The notes beneath the pieces are model-generated. The model saw only the letters and a list, made by a program, of their open reading frames with translations, had not been told where the DNA came from and ran no database searches. A stretch of DNA of 64,000 bases from Fulvia fulva (Eukaryota > Ascomycota > Dothideomycetes > Mycosphaerellales > Mycosphaerellaceae), in contig NC_063014.1 of assembly GCF_020509005.1 (NCBI RefSeq), positions 1 through 64,000 on the forward strand, in the 5' to 3' direction. Both the position numbers and the translations under genes were made by a program. Of this stretch, positions 1 to 10,849 are shown piece after piece. How positions within the stretch are numbered: the stretch's first letter is position 1; each line of letters begins with the position of its first letter.

Positions 1-50
1 CCTAACCCTAACCCTAACCCTAACCCTAACCCTAACCCTAACCCTAACCC
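1..50. repeat. Telomere repeat array (CCCTAA)n
   Basis: The window opens with about eight uninterrupted CCCTAA units and then changes abruptly to unique sequence. The C-rich strand reading 5'->3' inward is the expected orientation for the left end of a chromosome with TTAGGG telomeres, the usual filamentous-fungal type. Only 50 bp are present, so the array is probably cut by the assembly end. Confidence 0.98.
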
Positions 51-814
51 AGTTGCAATCCGCTGCGATCCTAATGATTCGCAGCTCCGGGCACAGGAAA
101 TTTCCGAAACAAATCAGTGGCACCTTTGACCTCCTCGAGGACTACACTCATGTCTACGATGGCATCTGCAACGGCACCGTCATCTTGGCCGATTTAGATC
201 AGGTTCCTCGCGCCAGATACATATATTGTGTGCAGTTGGGCAATGTGGACACTACGTACTTGCGCATTGTCATGATGCATACACACCGCATCGATCTATA
301 GTCTCGTTACACTACGCCGGTCACGGAACCTAAGCAACGCCTTAGCCGTGCCTTTGGGGATGGCTAAGCTCTTCCCCCCACAACTTCCAGGCCGTGGGAG
401 CGAGTCGTATCACCCTAGCAGTATGATATGGTCTTGGAGCTAGGAAGATTCAGGGCGAAAACATTCCGAAGCTTGCATCTCACGGCATCGCCTGAGCTTC
501 CAGGTTCCAGGCGCAGCAGTCGTACCCCGTCAGCGGCAGGAGCCTGGTATTGATAATGGATCATAGTCGTATGCCTGGTATAAGCACCGCCGCTGTGCGT
601 AGTCAGGACCGTGTACGACCCCCACACAGTATCCCTCGTACAGTACGAGGGCCACGATGAAGGTCTGGTATAGGTCAGCTGTGGGGCTCGCTATGCAGAG
701 AGCTTCGAAGGCGGGTCCGCACGATGGTAAGGGTATCGTCAACGTAGATGATCACACAAGGGCCCAGTATGCACTTTCATTCATCCATTACTCTTTGAGA
801 CGGACGAGTGCAAA
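51..814. other. Telomere-proximal subtelomere without a recognisable gene
   Basis: About 760 bp of non-repetitive, not visibly RIP-mutated sequence lies between the telomere and the 3' end of the NYN gene. Open frames of up to about 90 codons occur on both strands, but none shows a known motif. No telomere-linked RecQ helicase and no tandem subtelomeric satellite is seen. Confidence 0.6.
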
Positions 815-1678
815 TCACTCTTTAAGCCGTACAAGCGCAATCGGCGCCCCAACCTCTCTCGACTTCATCTTCAAGTCAACAATCCCAGAAGCCTTGACGA
901 AAACGCTAAGACGCGGATATCCATAGTTCCTTGCATTCAGGTCTGGTGAGACTTTGACGAGCTTTAGGCCGACCTCCGCCAGGTTTGCATAGTCTTCTTC
1001 GTAGAAAGCACAACTGCTAATGGCTGTCTTGAGTCCATCCATCGCTGCCCTGTCCAGCTGTCTCGGGAATGGCTCTCTGCGCAGCGGAATGTCCTGATAT
1101 GCCACTTTCGGTCTGACTGGCAGGCGTTGTGGCGTACTCGGAGGTTGCTCATACTGTTGCGTCGTCGAAGAGCCTGGTGGAGGTCTGGAAGGCGTTGGAG
1201 GGGACGGCGTGGCAAGACTGGTAGGCTCGTCTGGTTGCATCTGCAATGCATCAAGATAGATGAACTCATTACACGCAGCAACAAAAGCTCGATGCGTATT
1301 ATGTCGATTGCCGAACCCATACACCGTAACACCCTGCTCGCGAATCCTAGCAGCGAGACGCGTGAAATCGCTGTCGCTCGACACGATGCAGAAGCTCGCG
1401 AATCTGCCAGTATACAGTAGATCCATGGCGTCGATGATCATCGCGCCATCGGTGGCGTTCTTGCCGGTCGTGTATGCAAACTGCTGGATCGGCACGACGG
1501 AATGCTCCAGCAGACATTATCGCCAGCCATTCATGCTGGAACTCGTCCAGTCTCCGTAGATGCGCCTTACGGCTGCGGTGCCATAGTTGGCGACTTCTGC
1601 GAGGAGGCCTGCGATGAGTTTGTTGGATACGTTGTCGGCGTCTATCAAGACGGCGGTGTTGTCTTTGGCATTGTTCAT
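815..1678 (-). pseudogene. NYN-domain and LOTUS-domain RNA-binding protein, interrupted by one nonsense codon
   Basis: From the ATG at 1678 the minus strand reads 287 codons in one frame, except for a TAA at 1517-1519 (codon 54). The N-terminal part is a NYN/PIN-like nuclease fold: a VLIDADN strand near residue 10 with the acidic pair, the IYGDWTS strand near 40, TGKNATDGAMIIDAMD after the stop, the SSDSDF acidic motif, and the VYGFG strand. A Pro/Ser/Thr-rich linker follows, then a LOTUS (OST-HTH) domain over about the last 75 residues, with the typical LNARNYGYPRLSVFVK stretch. Family members normally have Gln where the stop lies (GWRQ-CLLEHS), so CAA or CAG to a stop by C-to-T in a CpA context fits RIP. 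Both sides of the stop are otherwise intact. No plausible intron removes it, since it sits in a conserved strand. NYN-LOTUS proteins are thought to act in RNA processing or decay. Translation could restart downstream but would lose the first catalytic strand. Confidence 0.8.
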
Positions 1679-2117
1679 AGCTAGGTCGGATGGCTTTCTT
1701 CTCTCGCTATGCCAGCCGCTTGGCCAGGACTTGAAGAAATACTCGGAAAGTATTCAAGTTGTACGGGAGAAGTCGATGGGGGATGTGATGCGAGAAAACC
1801 CACGAGAATCTTCAAGCCGGATTGAGACCACAGCTGTCTCCTCGGCCGAGTTTCCTTCTACACCGTCAGCATAGAACTAACAGGTACTCTCTTAGATATA
1901 TTACAGGGTTGTTGATTCATGATTCAGACTCCTTAGTGATCGAGCTGGTGGCACACAGCTTTTAATGCAAGAAACAATTAGGCAATGTTACGAAACGCTC
2001 TCTGCATACCAGGTATCTCTGCCAACGCCATGGACACCGAGACCAACACCGCCGCCCATCATGCTCATCTCCCATCATGCCGCTTGCCAATTACCCAACC
2101 CCAACTCATACCCAACC
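1679..2117. promoter_or_regulatory. Intergenic region between csm1 (3' end) and the NYN gene (5' end)
   Basis: This 440 bp gap must hold the promoter of the minus-strand NYN gene and the 3' UTR of csm1. No defined motif is recognised. Confidence 0.4.
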
Positions 2118-3673
2118 TCAATCATCCTCGACCACAATCCTCTTCGTCATGCTATCAACAACCTTGCTGTAGAAACGCTGCGCGTGATTCCGGGGGAAGC
2201 AAATCTCTTCAGTGAGATAATCCGGCAAGATGTCCAACAGCGCCTTGTCATTCTTCTCGTCGAACAATGGCTCGTATGCAAACTCGGCATCTTCGTATCG
2301 GAGTCCAGAGGGAGTCTTCGGGTTTGGTGTGGTGGCGTCGTTGCCGACTGATAAGTGGAATTGGAGAGCTGGGAGTTTGTCAGTGAAATGTTGTCCACAG
2401 AATTTCTGATCATGTACTTACTGCCGTTGCGTCCGGTCTGCACACACTTGTAGACGTCTTCGCCCTCGTTGCGCTTGACGCCCATGATTATCAGTCCTGT
2501 CAGGTCGGAGTATAGGTCTTCCTTCATCTTGGCCTCTTTCTGTGCATCGGTCGTGCTGATTGCGATCACGCCGTTCGGCTTCTTGGCCGCAGCTGCCTTG
2601 GCCTCTTCGACACCACTCGAGATCTGCTGTCGTGCATTCGAGAGCTTGGCCTCAAGGCTCTTGACCTCGTTCTGGGATACTTGCAGCTTGCCTGTCAGGT
2701 CGTCGCGCTCTGTGGCGAGCTTCTCATTCGATGTTGTCAGCGAATCAACCTGCTTTTGAAGGGTCGTTGTCTCGGAGGTTGTGGACGACGTCGACTTTCG
2801 CAGCTCTGCCAGCTCTTTCTTAAGCGATGTGATGAGCTCGTGTGCATCTCTAGCTTTCTGGTCGCTGGCGCGTTTCAGCCTCTCAAAGTTGCTCTCAAGC
2901 TGCTTCTTGCCAAGCTCCTCCAGTCCTTCGTACTTCAGCTGCAGGTTCTCGTGTTTCTTGGTCATCTCATTCAGCTGCCTCCTCAGCTCGGGATCTCCGC
3001 CTCGTCTCTCAGTGCCGCTTGCGCTCCCACTTCGCTCTCGCGGTCGCGCGTAGCCTGGTTGCGCTGAGCCAGCTCTTGCGCTTGGGCGTGGCAGCAGTGG
3101 CTGTATTGAGGCAGATGGTGCGCGTTGCACGAACTTTTGCAGAGGAGGTGGTGTCGGCTCTTTCGGAATGTCCATGTTCGGTTCCATCTCGATCGATTGC
3201 TCCACATCCTCCATCTGATCAGGATCTGGCTGTGTTTCGGGAATGGTCATCAGCGGTTCGGGCGAAGGCGCACGTTTTGCTGGTCGCCCTCGCTTCTTCT
3301 TTGTGGACTCCTCGACATTCTCCTTCGCGACATTCTTGCGCGTAGTCGTCGTCTTTGCGCGTTTTGCTTTGGGCTTCGCGGGGTCTGCCATTTCTTCGTC
3401 GTCGAATGCCTCGACTTCTTCCGTCTCGTTGCCGTCTGGGATGTTGGTGCGATCCTCCAATGCCTTGCGCGTACGTTTGGGTGCAGCCTTGCGCTTTGCA
3501 GCGGGTTTGCCGACACTCACTCGTCGCGCTGTGGCCTTTTCTTTCGTTGTTTTGGTGGCAGCAGCGCGCTTGTTTTCGGTAGCAGTGGTCGCGTGGGTTG
3601 TGGTCGCTGCAAGATCGTCCTCGCTTTCGTCTCCTCCCGCACGTGCGGGCGCGGCCTTTGCACGTGGTGGCAT
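2118..3673 (-). CDS. csm1: Monopolin complex / kinetochore protein Csm1 (Pcs1)
   Basis: There are two exons: 3673-2422 and 2368-2118. The 53-bp intron (2421-2369) has a GTAAGT donor and CAG acceptor, and splicing gives 500 codons plus TGA. Residues 1-225 are basic, low-complexity and disordered, with an AT-hook-like KKRGRPAKR around 126-134. Residues about 225-360 are a long coiled coil (LRRQLNEMTKKHENL and onward). The remainder is the conserved globular Csm1/Pcs1 domain, recognisable by LYSDLTGLIIMGVKR, LQFHLSVGND, FAYEPLFDEKND and PDYLTEEICFPRNHAQRF. Most of this domain lies in exon 2 and is seen only after splicing. In yeasts the protein dimerises through its coiled coil and binds kinetochores and rDNA to control attachment and silencing; the role here is inferred from family. 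The gene looks intact although it is about 3.6 kb from the telomere and only about 240 bp from the RIP-mutated block. Confidence 0.88.
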
Positions 3674-4039
3674 GCTGTCCAGTAGTTATGCGCAATAAAG
3701 ATCCCGGCGTGCTGAATGTTCCTGCCGGGTGTGTGAATACTGGGTGTGTCGCGATAGCACGGTTCGTTCCTTCCACTTTGCGCGTTGTTTACTTTGTCCC
3801 TCAATCGGGACTAGCTTACGGGCGACCGGTAAAGACTTCCGTATAACAACTCGAAATAGAAACAGCTGGAGCAATTTCGCGTTCTGTAGGGGACCTCGCT
3901 TCTTTTTTCAATTATAACACGCTTAATACGTATTATACGTCTAATTCACTCGGGTATCAATATTGCCGTCTATTCTAGAAGACTTATATATTATTATAGA
4001 GTTATAGTTACCTATATATTATAGTAAGGATTGGCGCAA
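3674..4039. other. csm1 upstream region and front of the RIP-mutated block
   Basis: Sequence up to about 3910 has ordinary CpA/TpG content and should carry the csm1 promoter. From about 3915 it turns TA-rich with CpA/TpG almost absent, about 120 bp before the first recognisable repeat. Bases around 4000-4030 resemble an internal stretch found on the minus-strand LINEs near 26630 and 51360, so an older LINE remnant may lie here. Confidence 0.45.
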
Positions 4040-4568
4040 CCGCTAAACACGACACATTCGAAAGCCCTTATTCAGGCTATTCTAACGATCTATAAAGCAG
4101 GCTACTACCCCTAGAATTAAGGGAGTTCTACCTTATTTAATTTAGATAGCTTAAAGTTCCATTTACCCTATTTCTTTAGCTCTAAACGCCGCGGAGGTGC
4201 CTAGCTACATTAGGCAATTCCTAGGCAATAGTAGCCTAGGCTATAGTACTACCGGCGCCTACGGCTCTATAGGCGAAGCTCCCCTAAGATAACTAGTAGC
4301 AACTTATAGAGGACGTAAAAAGTATAGAAACTAACGATTAGCTCCTATACCGGTCTCTATAGGTAATGATCACTTAGCTACGTACGGCGCTAGTACTATC
4401 GTATTACCGAGGGTAATAAGAAATAAGGACGACGTCTTAGGCGATTAATAAGGCTACCCGGAATTAATAGACCTATAGCTAGGTATCGGTTACGGTATCG
4501 ATACTAGGCCCCCGCCTAACGTAGGATATAGTTACGATCCGTATTATAGTAAAGGAAGACTAGGCCGT
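4040..4568 (+). mobile_element. LINE 5'-end fragment (same family as LINE-2)
   Basis: About 530 bp are collinear with 21680-22208, the first half-kilobase of LINE-2, with mostly C/T and G/A differences. Both copies contain the start motif ACACGACACATTCGAAAG and the motif CGCCGCGGAGGTGCCTAG. This copy is more RIP-mutated than the one in LINE-2. Similarity stops near 4568, where unrelated RIP-mutated sequence begins, so the element is truncated or interrupted. Confidence 0.8.
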
Positions 4569-5600
4569 ATTAAATAGGTATAGTATATATATATATACGG
4601 AAGTTAGGACACGTAATAGAGAAGGAGGAAGGACTAATATAGTATATAAAGGTATATAGTAGAATAGTGTTTAGTACTAAAGGTGTCTCTACTATCGGTA
4701 TAGAGACTACGTCTCTTATACCTATATAGAGAGATCTTGCTCTAGTCCTAGTTCTGTTTTACTACGCCTTATCGGTTTTACCTATATCTTATCCTACGAC
4801 GGCAGTTCCTCCGACAGTCTCGTACTAACTAGCTAAGCAACTTTAGGTCCTCTAAGTCGCTCCTACTATTCGTACGGTATCTCGGTAGTATTACTGTACT
4901 ATTGTCTCGACTAGCTTAGTATATACTAAGTTAGTCTTAGTACCGTACGATATACCTACTAACCTATATTCGTAATACTAAGATACTATAGCGTGACTCT
5001 CTTAGTAGAGGGGGTTTCTAAGATACTACGGCTCTCTTAGAATAAACAGTTAGTCGATACGAACGCGATGTCCGTAGAGCGACTCTTCTTAGTAAGCTCG
5101 CCTACTTATCTAAGGTATTAGTATAGGCTTCCTAACTCGGAGTCTAATAGTGCCTTACTAGGCTCTTTTACGTCTTCTATACACCTATAGCACGGCTATA
5201 GCTTCTTATATAAGGCGGGTGCGGCCTCTAGTCTACCTTCCTTTTGTTCTAAAGAGGAATAACTCTAATACGACTTTATCGAGGGTAAAATACTAAGTTA
5301 CTAACCCGGGCTTATAACCTATTAAATAGGTACGAGTTACGTAGTAGTAGAAGACGGCGGATTATACGAAAGACAAAGAAGGACCTAATAGGATAGCGTA
5401 TATCTATATATAGTATCGCCGGTGTTAGTATAGGTAGATACTAGGTGTCCGGATGTTTACTAGCCTATAGGCTAGTAAACCCTAGTTACGTAATCTAGTT
5501 ATATAATACACCTACACCTATATACTTGACCTACGGCCTATATATTCTAAGTATAGTACAATAATTAAGAAGTTAGTCGTACTAAGACAAAACTCCTAGC
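4569..5600. other. RIP-mutated sequence, element not identified
   Basis: About 1 kb with stops in every frame and very few CpA/TpG. A short direct repeat, TATTAAATAGG, occurs near 4565 and 5327, but no paired long repeat or protein motif was recognised. It may be the 5' part of the copia relic to the right. Confidence 0.4.
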
Positions 5601-5859
5601 TTACTAGTATTCCTAGCTTACTATATAGTACTTTACGTTATACGTATAATATTTACTAGCTCCGGTTCTAGGCTTCTAACATTCTTGTCTTTACTTAATA
5701 TCCCGCTTTCCGTCGTTACTAAATTAGGCTCCGATATTAAGAATATATAGGTTATAGGGTTAACATTAGGTACTTAGGGGGATTAGTAATTAGGGCTTAC
5801 TAGTTAAGTCCTAAGTATAGCTATCCCTCCTAAAACACCTATACTATTAACTAGCGATA

Positions 5860-6992
5860 ACGTACTTTACTACCAAGCGGGCTATACTACCGAGCGGGCT
5901 ACTTTTACTAAGAACTATACTACTTCTACTTTAATTACGACGGTATCTTAACACGACGACATCCTATAGAATCGTTACTAGGAGGACAATTTCTCTTTAG
6001 ATTCTTCGCTATCTAGCGAGTCTACTTAATAGGTACGTACGTTATGCCCCGACTCGCTATATCGCTTATAGCGTCGTAGCCTTAGTACTAGCCGAACACT
6101 ATCTAGCAACTCTCTACTTACTTCCTACCTCCTAGTATCCTCTAGAGGTATTAATTACGACGCCTTATCGAAGGTTAGAGACCCTCTAGACTGAATGTAC
6201 TTGCGCTTTCGTGCTTTCCGCTATATAAGGGCCTCGTTAGACTTGTATAGCTTACTAATCTCGCTTCGTATAAGAGCTATCTAATACGCTATCTCTCTAC
6301 TCCCTCTCTATTACCCTATTAAACGACCTTCCTCTTTCTACTACGCCTTTCTAAACCCGTAACGACGCTCTAAGACGTAGTAACACCTATTATAAACCCT
6401 GTCTCGTCGAAGTTATAGGTGTCCTAGTTAAGGATGCTATACTTCTCCTTTATATTACGTATAAGTAAGAACTACTTCTCGATAACGTCTAGATCTTCTA
6501 TTAGGGCTCGCTAACAATCGTATCTACGTGTTATACGAACCTTTAGCTCACGATACCGCCTAATGAACCTGTCTATCTAATTAAGACTAGCGGGCTTAAG
6601 ACCCTTCTCTTATAGTAATAAATCGGCTATTACTCGTATACTAGCCTTTAATAGTTAGAAACCTCTAAGATCTAGCTCGAGTATATACTTGAGTATTACC
6701 CTCTCTTCTAGCTCTATAAGCTTCTTCGAATTAGGCTCATAGTCATCCCGAGGAGGTTATCTATTCAATCGATACCCTAGTATAGTTCGAGACGCGTCGT
6801 ATACCTTTATAGTAAGTCGATTCGTAATTATCGCGTCGCGTTTCGTAGCCTAGACAGCTAAGGTCAGTTTGGCCTCGTTTAAAGACAATATACGCTATAA
6901 TAGTAGTTATATAGCTACATCTATAGAAGTGGTATAGTTCTTAGTAAAAGTGGCCCGCTTAGTAGTATAGCCCGCTCGGTAGTAAAGTACGT
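5860..6992 (-). mobile_element. Internally deleted Fot1/pogo-type DNA transposon with about 72-bp terminal inverted repeats
   Basis: Terminal inverted repeats of about 72 bp begin ACGTACTTTACTACC at 5860 and are mirrored at 6992. A TA dinucleotide flanks both ends (5858-5859, 6993-6994), the target duplication of Tc1/mariner elements. Each end carries the sub-terminal motif ACYRAGCGGGCTA twice. On the minus strand the interior encodes the transposase N-terminus: a CENP-B/HTH part with the LELDLRGF and DRFIRRYRELKVR motifs, and the first catalytic aspartate in YNFDETGF. It then jumps to the basic C-terminal tail (ARKRKYIQSRGSL). The central DDE core with the second and third catalytic residues is missing, so the copy is non-autonomous. 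It sits inside the copia RT region. Confidence 0.82.
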
Positions 6993-7349
6993 TATAAGAG
7001 ATAGGTCCAAAGGCACTTTAAAGCTTAATCAAGGACACTATATCTACGCTAACTTAGCTAAGATAAATATAGCTATAGAGAAGGCTACGCTAACCTACTT
7101 ACCTATAGAGAGCTACGAGCATTTAGTACCTACGGCTCGTATAGATAAGAGGTATAACAAACAGGATTACTAGAGCTATAATAGTACCTAGATATAGCTA
7201 ATAACAATAATAAGGCTAGAATTAGCATTCCCTCTTAGAAGAATTAGCTTATATATTACTAATCCCTCGTAGTAGTATATAAAGGCTCTAAAGAAGCTCT
7301 CCCGATACCTACGGTCGTACCTAGACCTAGGTCTTATATATAGAAAGGG

Positions 7350-10196
7350 GTCGACGACGAGAATCACCTATACGTAGTGTCGGCTACGAACCTCTCGTCT
7401 TACTACGAGAGAGCTAAATATTCTTACGCTAGAGCGTCGTAGGCGCGACGGGCGCGTAACGTAGGCGAAGTCGCGGCGAATAGAGGACTACTAGCAAAAC
7501 GGGTATAAAAACTATCCGACGAGCGTGTACTCGTGTCGGGAGCGAGTCCCTCTTCTTTCTACGTATAAGAAGGGCGCGGAACCGTGGCCTATACGCTCGA
7601 TAGGACACCTCTAGTATAAGTACAGAATTTTCACCTCCGGAGACCGTAAACCGAGCGGGCTAAGCGACGAATATTAGACGAGCGGACTATAGAACAATAG
7701 CTAAGCGGACTATACGACGGCGTCGAGCGTACTACGAAACAATCTAGTATTTACTAGCGGGCAATACGGTAGGTAGGTAGACACGCGACGAAGCCTATAA
7801 GGGCCTATTAAACACCCGGTATAGGAACGAGGGTTTTGCCTAAGGTACTACCTATCCCGCTATATAACGTACCTAGTCTAATATAGTAGATTACGACGAG
7901 GAAAAGACGATAGCCTAAGTAAGGAAAAGACGGCTATTAGGACGGGGAAAAGACGTATAATACAAGTAGATTAGTTCTATAATCGGGGAGGATCGAGGGT
8001 AGGGTAATAAGGAACTTTATATTAGTTAGTAGGTAGAAACGTAAGGAGTACGCTACCCGGCGTAGTATATACCCCGAGTAAACCTACGAGGTATAGACGG
8101 CCGCTTTCTAGAGATAGGCTACGGTAACGCGAAGGGCGTCAAAACCTAGGGCGTAGTATATACTAGTAGCGACGGCTAATACTGTCTATATAGCCCGAGA
8201 GGACGGATACGTATATCGGTTAATAGAGAGTACTAAAGGGCTTAGGCCTATAGAGGTAGATATTGGCTTAAGGAGTAAATAGGGAGGGAGGGCGTAGAGG
8301 GAAGCTTTTGCTCCGGGCTAACCTCTCGAAACGAGGCTACACGGTAGTACTAGATAAGTAGGAAAGCGCGGTTAAGACTTATTACCTTGTCTCGTAGCTA
8401 GCTTACTAAATACGATTCCTTCCTTACCCTCGATATCGTAGGAGCCTTCGATAACGTCTTATACTAAAGGCTAATATATATCCTATAGTAGAAAGGCATC
8501 CCCTAGTAGGTAACGACGTTTGTCTACTCCTTTCTCTAGGAACGGACGACATACCTAGTCCTAGGAAGGTATACGTCCGACCCGGTAAAGGTAGAGGCTA
8601 GAATACCTTAGGGATCTACTCTCTCCCCTATCCTGTTTCTAATATTTATGTCTAATCTAATCCCCCTACTTACCTCTCCGTAAACCTTAGTATCGGGGTT
8701 CGTAGACGACATAAACATCCTAGCCTAGTTAGACTCGATAGAAGAGAACTGTCGCCTCCTCGAAGATAGGCACAAGAAATGCGAGGAGTGGGCAAAGAAG
8801 CATAGTGCCTAGTTCGCCCCTAAAAAGTACTAACTTATACACTTTAGTAAAGCGAGAATATACTATAATATAAAGGCGGCGGTAAGAATCTAAGGCTACG
8901 AGACAAAGCTATTAGCGGAGCTACGAGTACTAGGGATCTAGCTCGACCCGAAGCTAAGCTAGAATATATAGATTAAGAAAGCCTAGAGTCGAGCGTAAGT
9001 TAATAAAGCCTCGATAAAGAGGCTTACGGCATCTATATAGGGAGTAACATTCGACAAGGTAAGAGTAATATATAAGGCGATCGTTAGACTAGCTATGTTA
9101 TATAGGGCATAGATTTAGGGAACAGGAGGCGTAGGCAAGCCGATCCCGAAACGGATAGAGCAACCCCTAAATAGGATATAGGTAGGCAACCTACATAGGG
9201 TACTAGGCGTATATAAGACAACGTTAATAAGTACGGTAGAAATAGAGACAGGAACACTACTAATCGGCTAGTATATCCGGGGAATAAGAATTTAATACGC
9301 GGTAAAGACGATAGATTACCTAGTATAAACTACGATCTAGGAGGCAAAGAATAAGATAGAAAGCCGCTACCGGAGAGGGGCCGGATATAGGATAAGCTAA
9401 AAAGAGGATGACCTTACTACCTTTACGGCCGTATAGATAAGTACCGAATAGCTAGTACGAAAAGAGGAGGAGCGTAGGACTCGCTAGGCCGGCGGGAGTA
9501 AGGCTAAGACCTAAAGCCTAGCGGAATAGATAGCGAGCTACCTATAGGAGTAGGACTAGAAAAGGAAGCCCCCTAAGACAATAGGCCCGATAGCGCTCCG
9601 AGCCTTCTAGAGACACAATTACTAGCTATATAGGGACCTAATAAGGGCCGAAGCAAGTATAGCGATCCAAATTAGGTCCGAACATATTAGATTAAGGGCC
9701 TACCTATTTAGGAGACGCGTACTAGATATCTATAGCCTAGCCTACTAGTATAGCTACCTATCGTAAAACCTAGAACATATACTACTACGATGCCCGTAGT
9801 AGGCGAGAGGTAGGGGAAATTGGAGGCACTAAGCGGGAAGGAGAGACTATAAGTCAATTATTAGGGACAAAGGTAATATTCGCCGAATCTCTCGGTAGAT
9901 ACTATAGTAGGGATACCTCTAGTAGTTTAGCCTCGCTAGCAAGACGGAGGAGTGGATAGATAAGAGGCGGAAGCAAGGGGGGTTGTAGATAGTGTAGTTA
10001 TTAGGGTAGGCCTATAATACTAGCGTACCCCTAATAAGGGAAATTTAAGACGATAACTAGGAGGAAAAGATAGGCGGGAAGGAGGAGGGGTTTTCACTAA
10101 CACGGTTTCCCCTCTATATATACGAAAACAAGATAGTATAGCTATATAGGCCAAAGGGCACTACAACAGCTTAATGAAATATCTATCTATCTATAA
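7350..10196 (+). mobile_element. LINE-1: Tad/I-type non-LTR retrotransposon, 5' part atypical
   Basis: Imperfect direct repeats ATAGAAAGGG (7340-7349 and 10197-10206) flank the element, which interrupts the copia frame. The 3' end has the motif GGGCACTACAACAGCTTAATGA followed by a CTATCTATCTAT tail. RT motifs are visible: TLDIVGAFDNVLY near 8424-8470 and FVDDINILA at about 8697-8726, with the catalytic DD kept. Several Trp and Gln positions are now TAG/TAA. The first kilobase (7350-8330) does not resemble the zinc-knuckle ORF1 or endonuclease of the other LINEs in the window, so the element is 5'-truncated, rearranged or chimeric. Confidence 0.75.
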
Positions 10197-10849
10197 ATAG
10201 AAAGGGAGGGGGTAATCTCTAGGGATACTCGGACTCTAACTACACTATAGACAAATTGGATAGAATCTCAATTCTAGGATACGTATAGTTCCTTTATAGA
10301 TCACCTATGTCCTAGATAAGTAGGAAGTAGAAGTCTATTATAATATTAATAATAGAAGCTGAGTTTATAGCTATAAACGTAGCCGTAAAGTAGTCATAAT
10401 TTCTTACTACTGTCCTTAGGGAAATAGGGTGCCTAGAACTAGTAGGAGAGAGCTCTTTCTAGCCGAGTATAAGGGTAAGTAAGGGCACTATTAACGAGCT
10501 AAGGCTAGTTAAGCTTATAGGTAATAACTAAGCCGCTTTAATACTTGTTAAAGATGCCTATATATATAAAAGGTCAAGGTATATTAATGTTATATATAAC
10601 TATATTAGACATCTCTAGTAGTAGAAGAAGATTATAGTAGACTACTACTATATAAAGAACATAGCTACTAATAGGTAAATAAAGCCCCTTAATAGCTAGT
10701 AGTTCCAAAACTTTATAAGGCAGCTCTAGCTTACGTAAAGGGATTATATAAGACAATATAGCCTAAGTAGGAGTGTTCAGAACATATAGGCCGTAGGTTA
10801 AGTATATAGGTATAGGTATATATCTAGTATAAACTTACGTTAACCGAGG

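Larger units (their letters stand above)
5600..10790 (+). mobile_element. Ty1/copia retrotransposon relic, split by two later insertions
   Basis: After removing the Fot1-type element (5860-6992) and LINE-1 (7350-10196), the plus strand gives a degraded copia pol C-terminus. Just left of 5858 is an RT piece with LAIRD-like context. RT continues over 6995-7349, with DRSKGTLKLNQGHYIY and RYLRSYLDLGLIYRKG. RNase H lies in 10207-10760 with DSNYTIDKLDR, ILGYV, ISRK, IEAEFIA, ALILVKDA and RSRYINVIYNYIR. The frame passes from YRKG on the left of LINE-1 to GGN and GYSDSN on the right, which confirms the junction. Several Gln codons are now TAA/TAG. LTRs were not found, so the outer limits are approximate. 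Confidence 0.72.

Noticed and set aside
53..301. 82-codon open frame next to the telomere
   Set aside because: There is no recognisable domain, no intron or promoter support, and competing frames on both strands. I could not call a gene.
3125..3685. 186-codon plus-strand frame over csm1
   Set aside because: It is antisense to the low-complexity basic N-terminus of Csm1, where GC-rich repeats keep all frames open.
4565..5335. Direct repeat TATTAAATAGG at about 4565 and 5327 as a target duplication
   Set aside because: The sequence after the right copy does not continue the LINE interrupted at 4568, so the pair is probably coincidence in TA-rich DNA.
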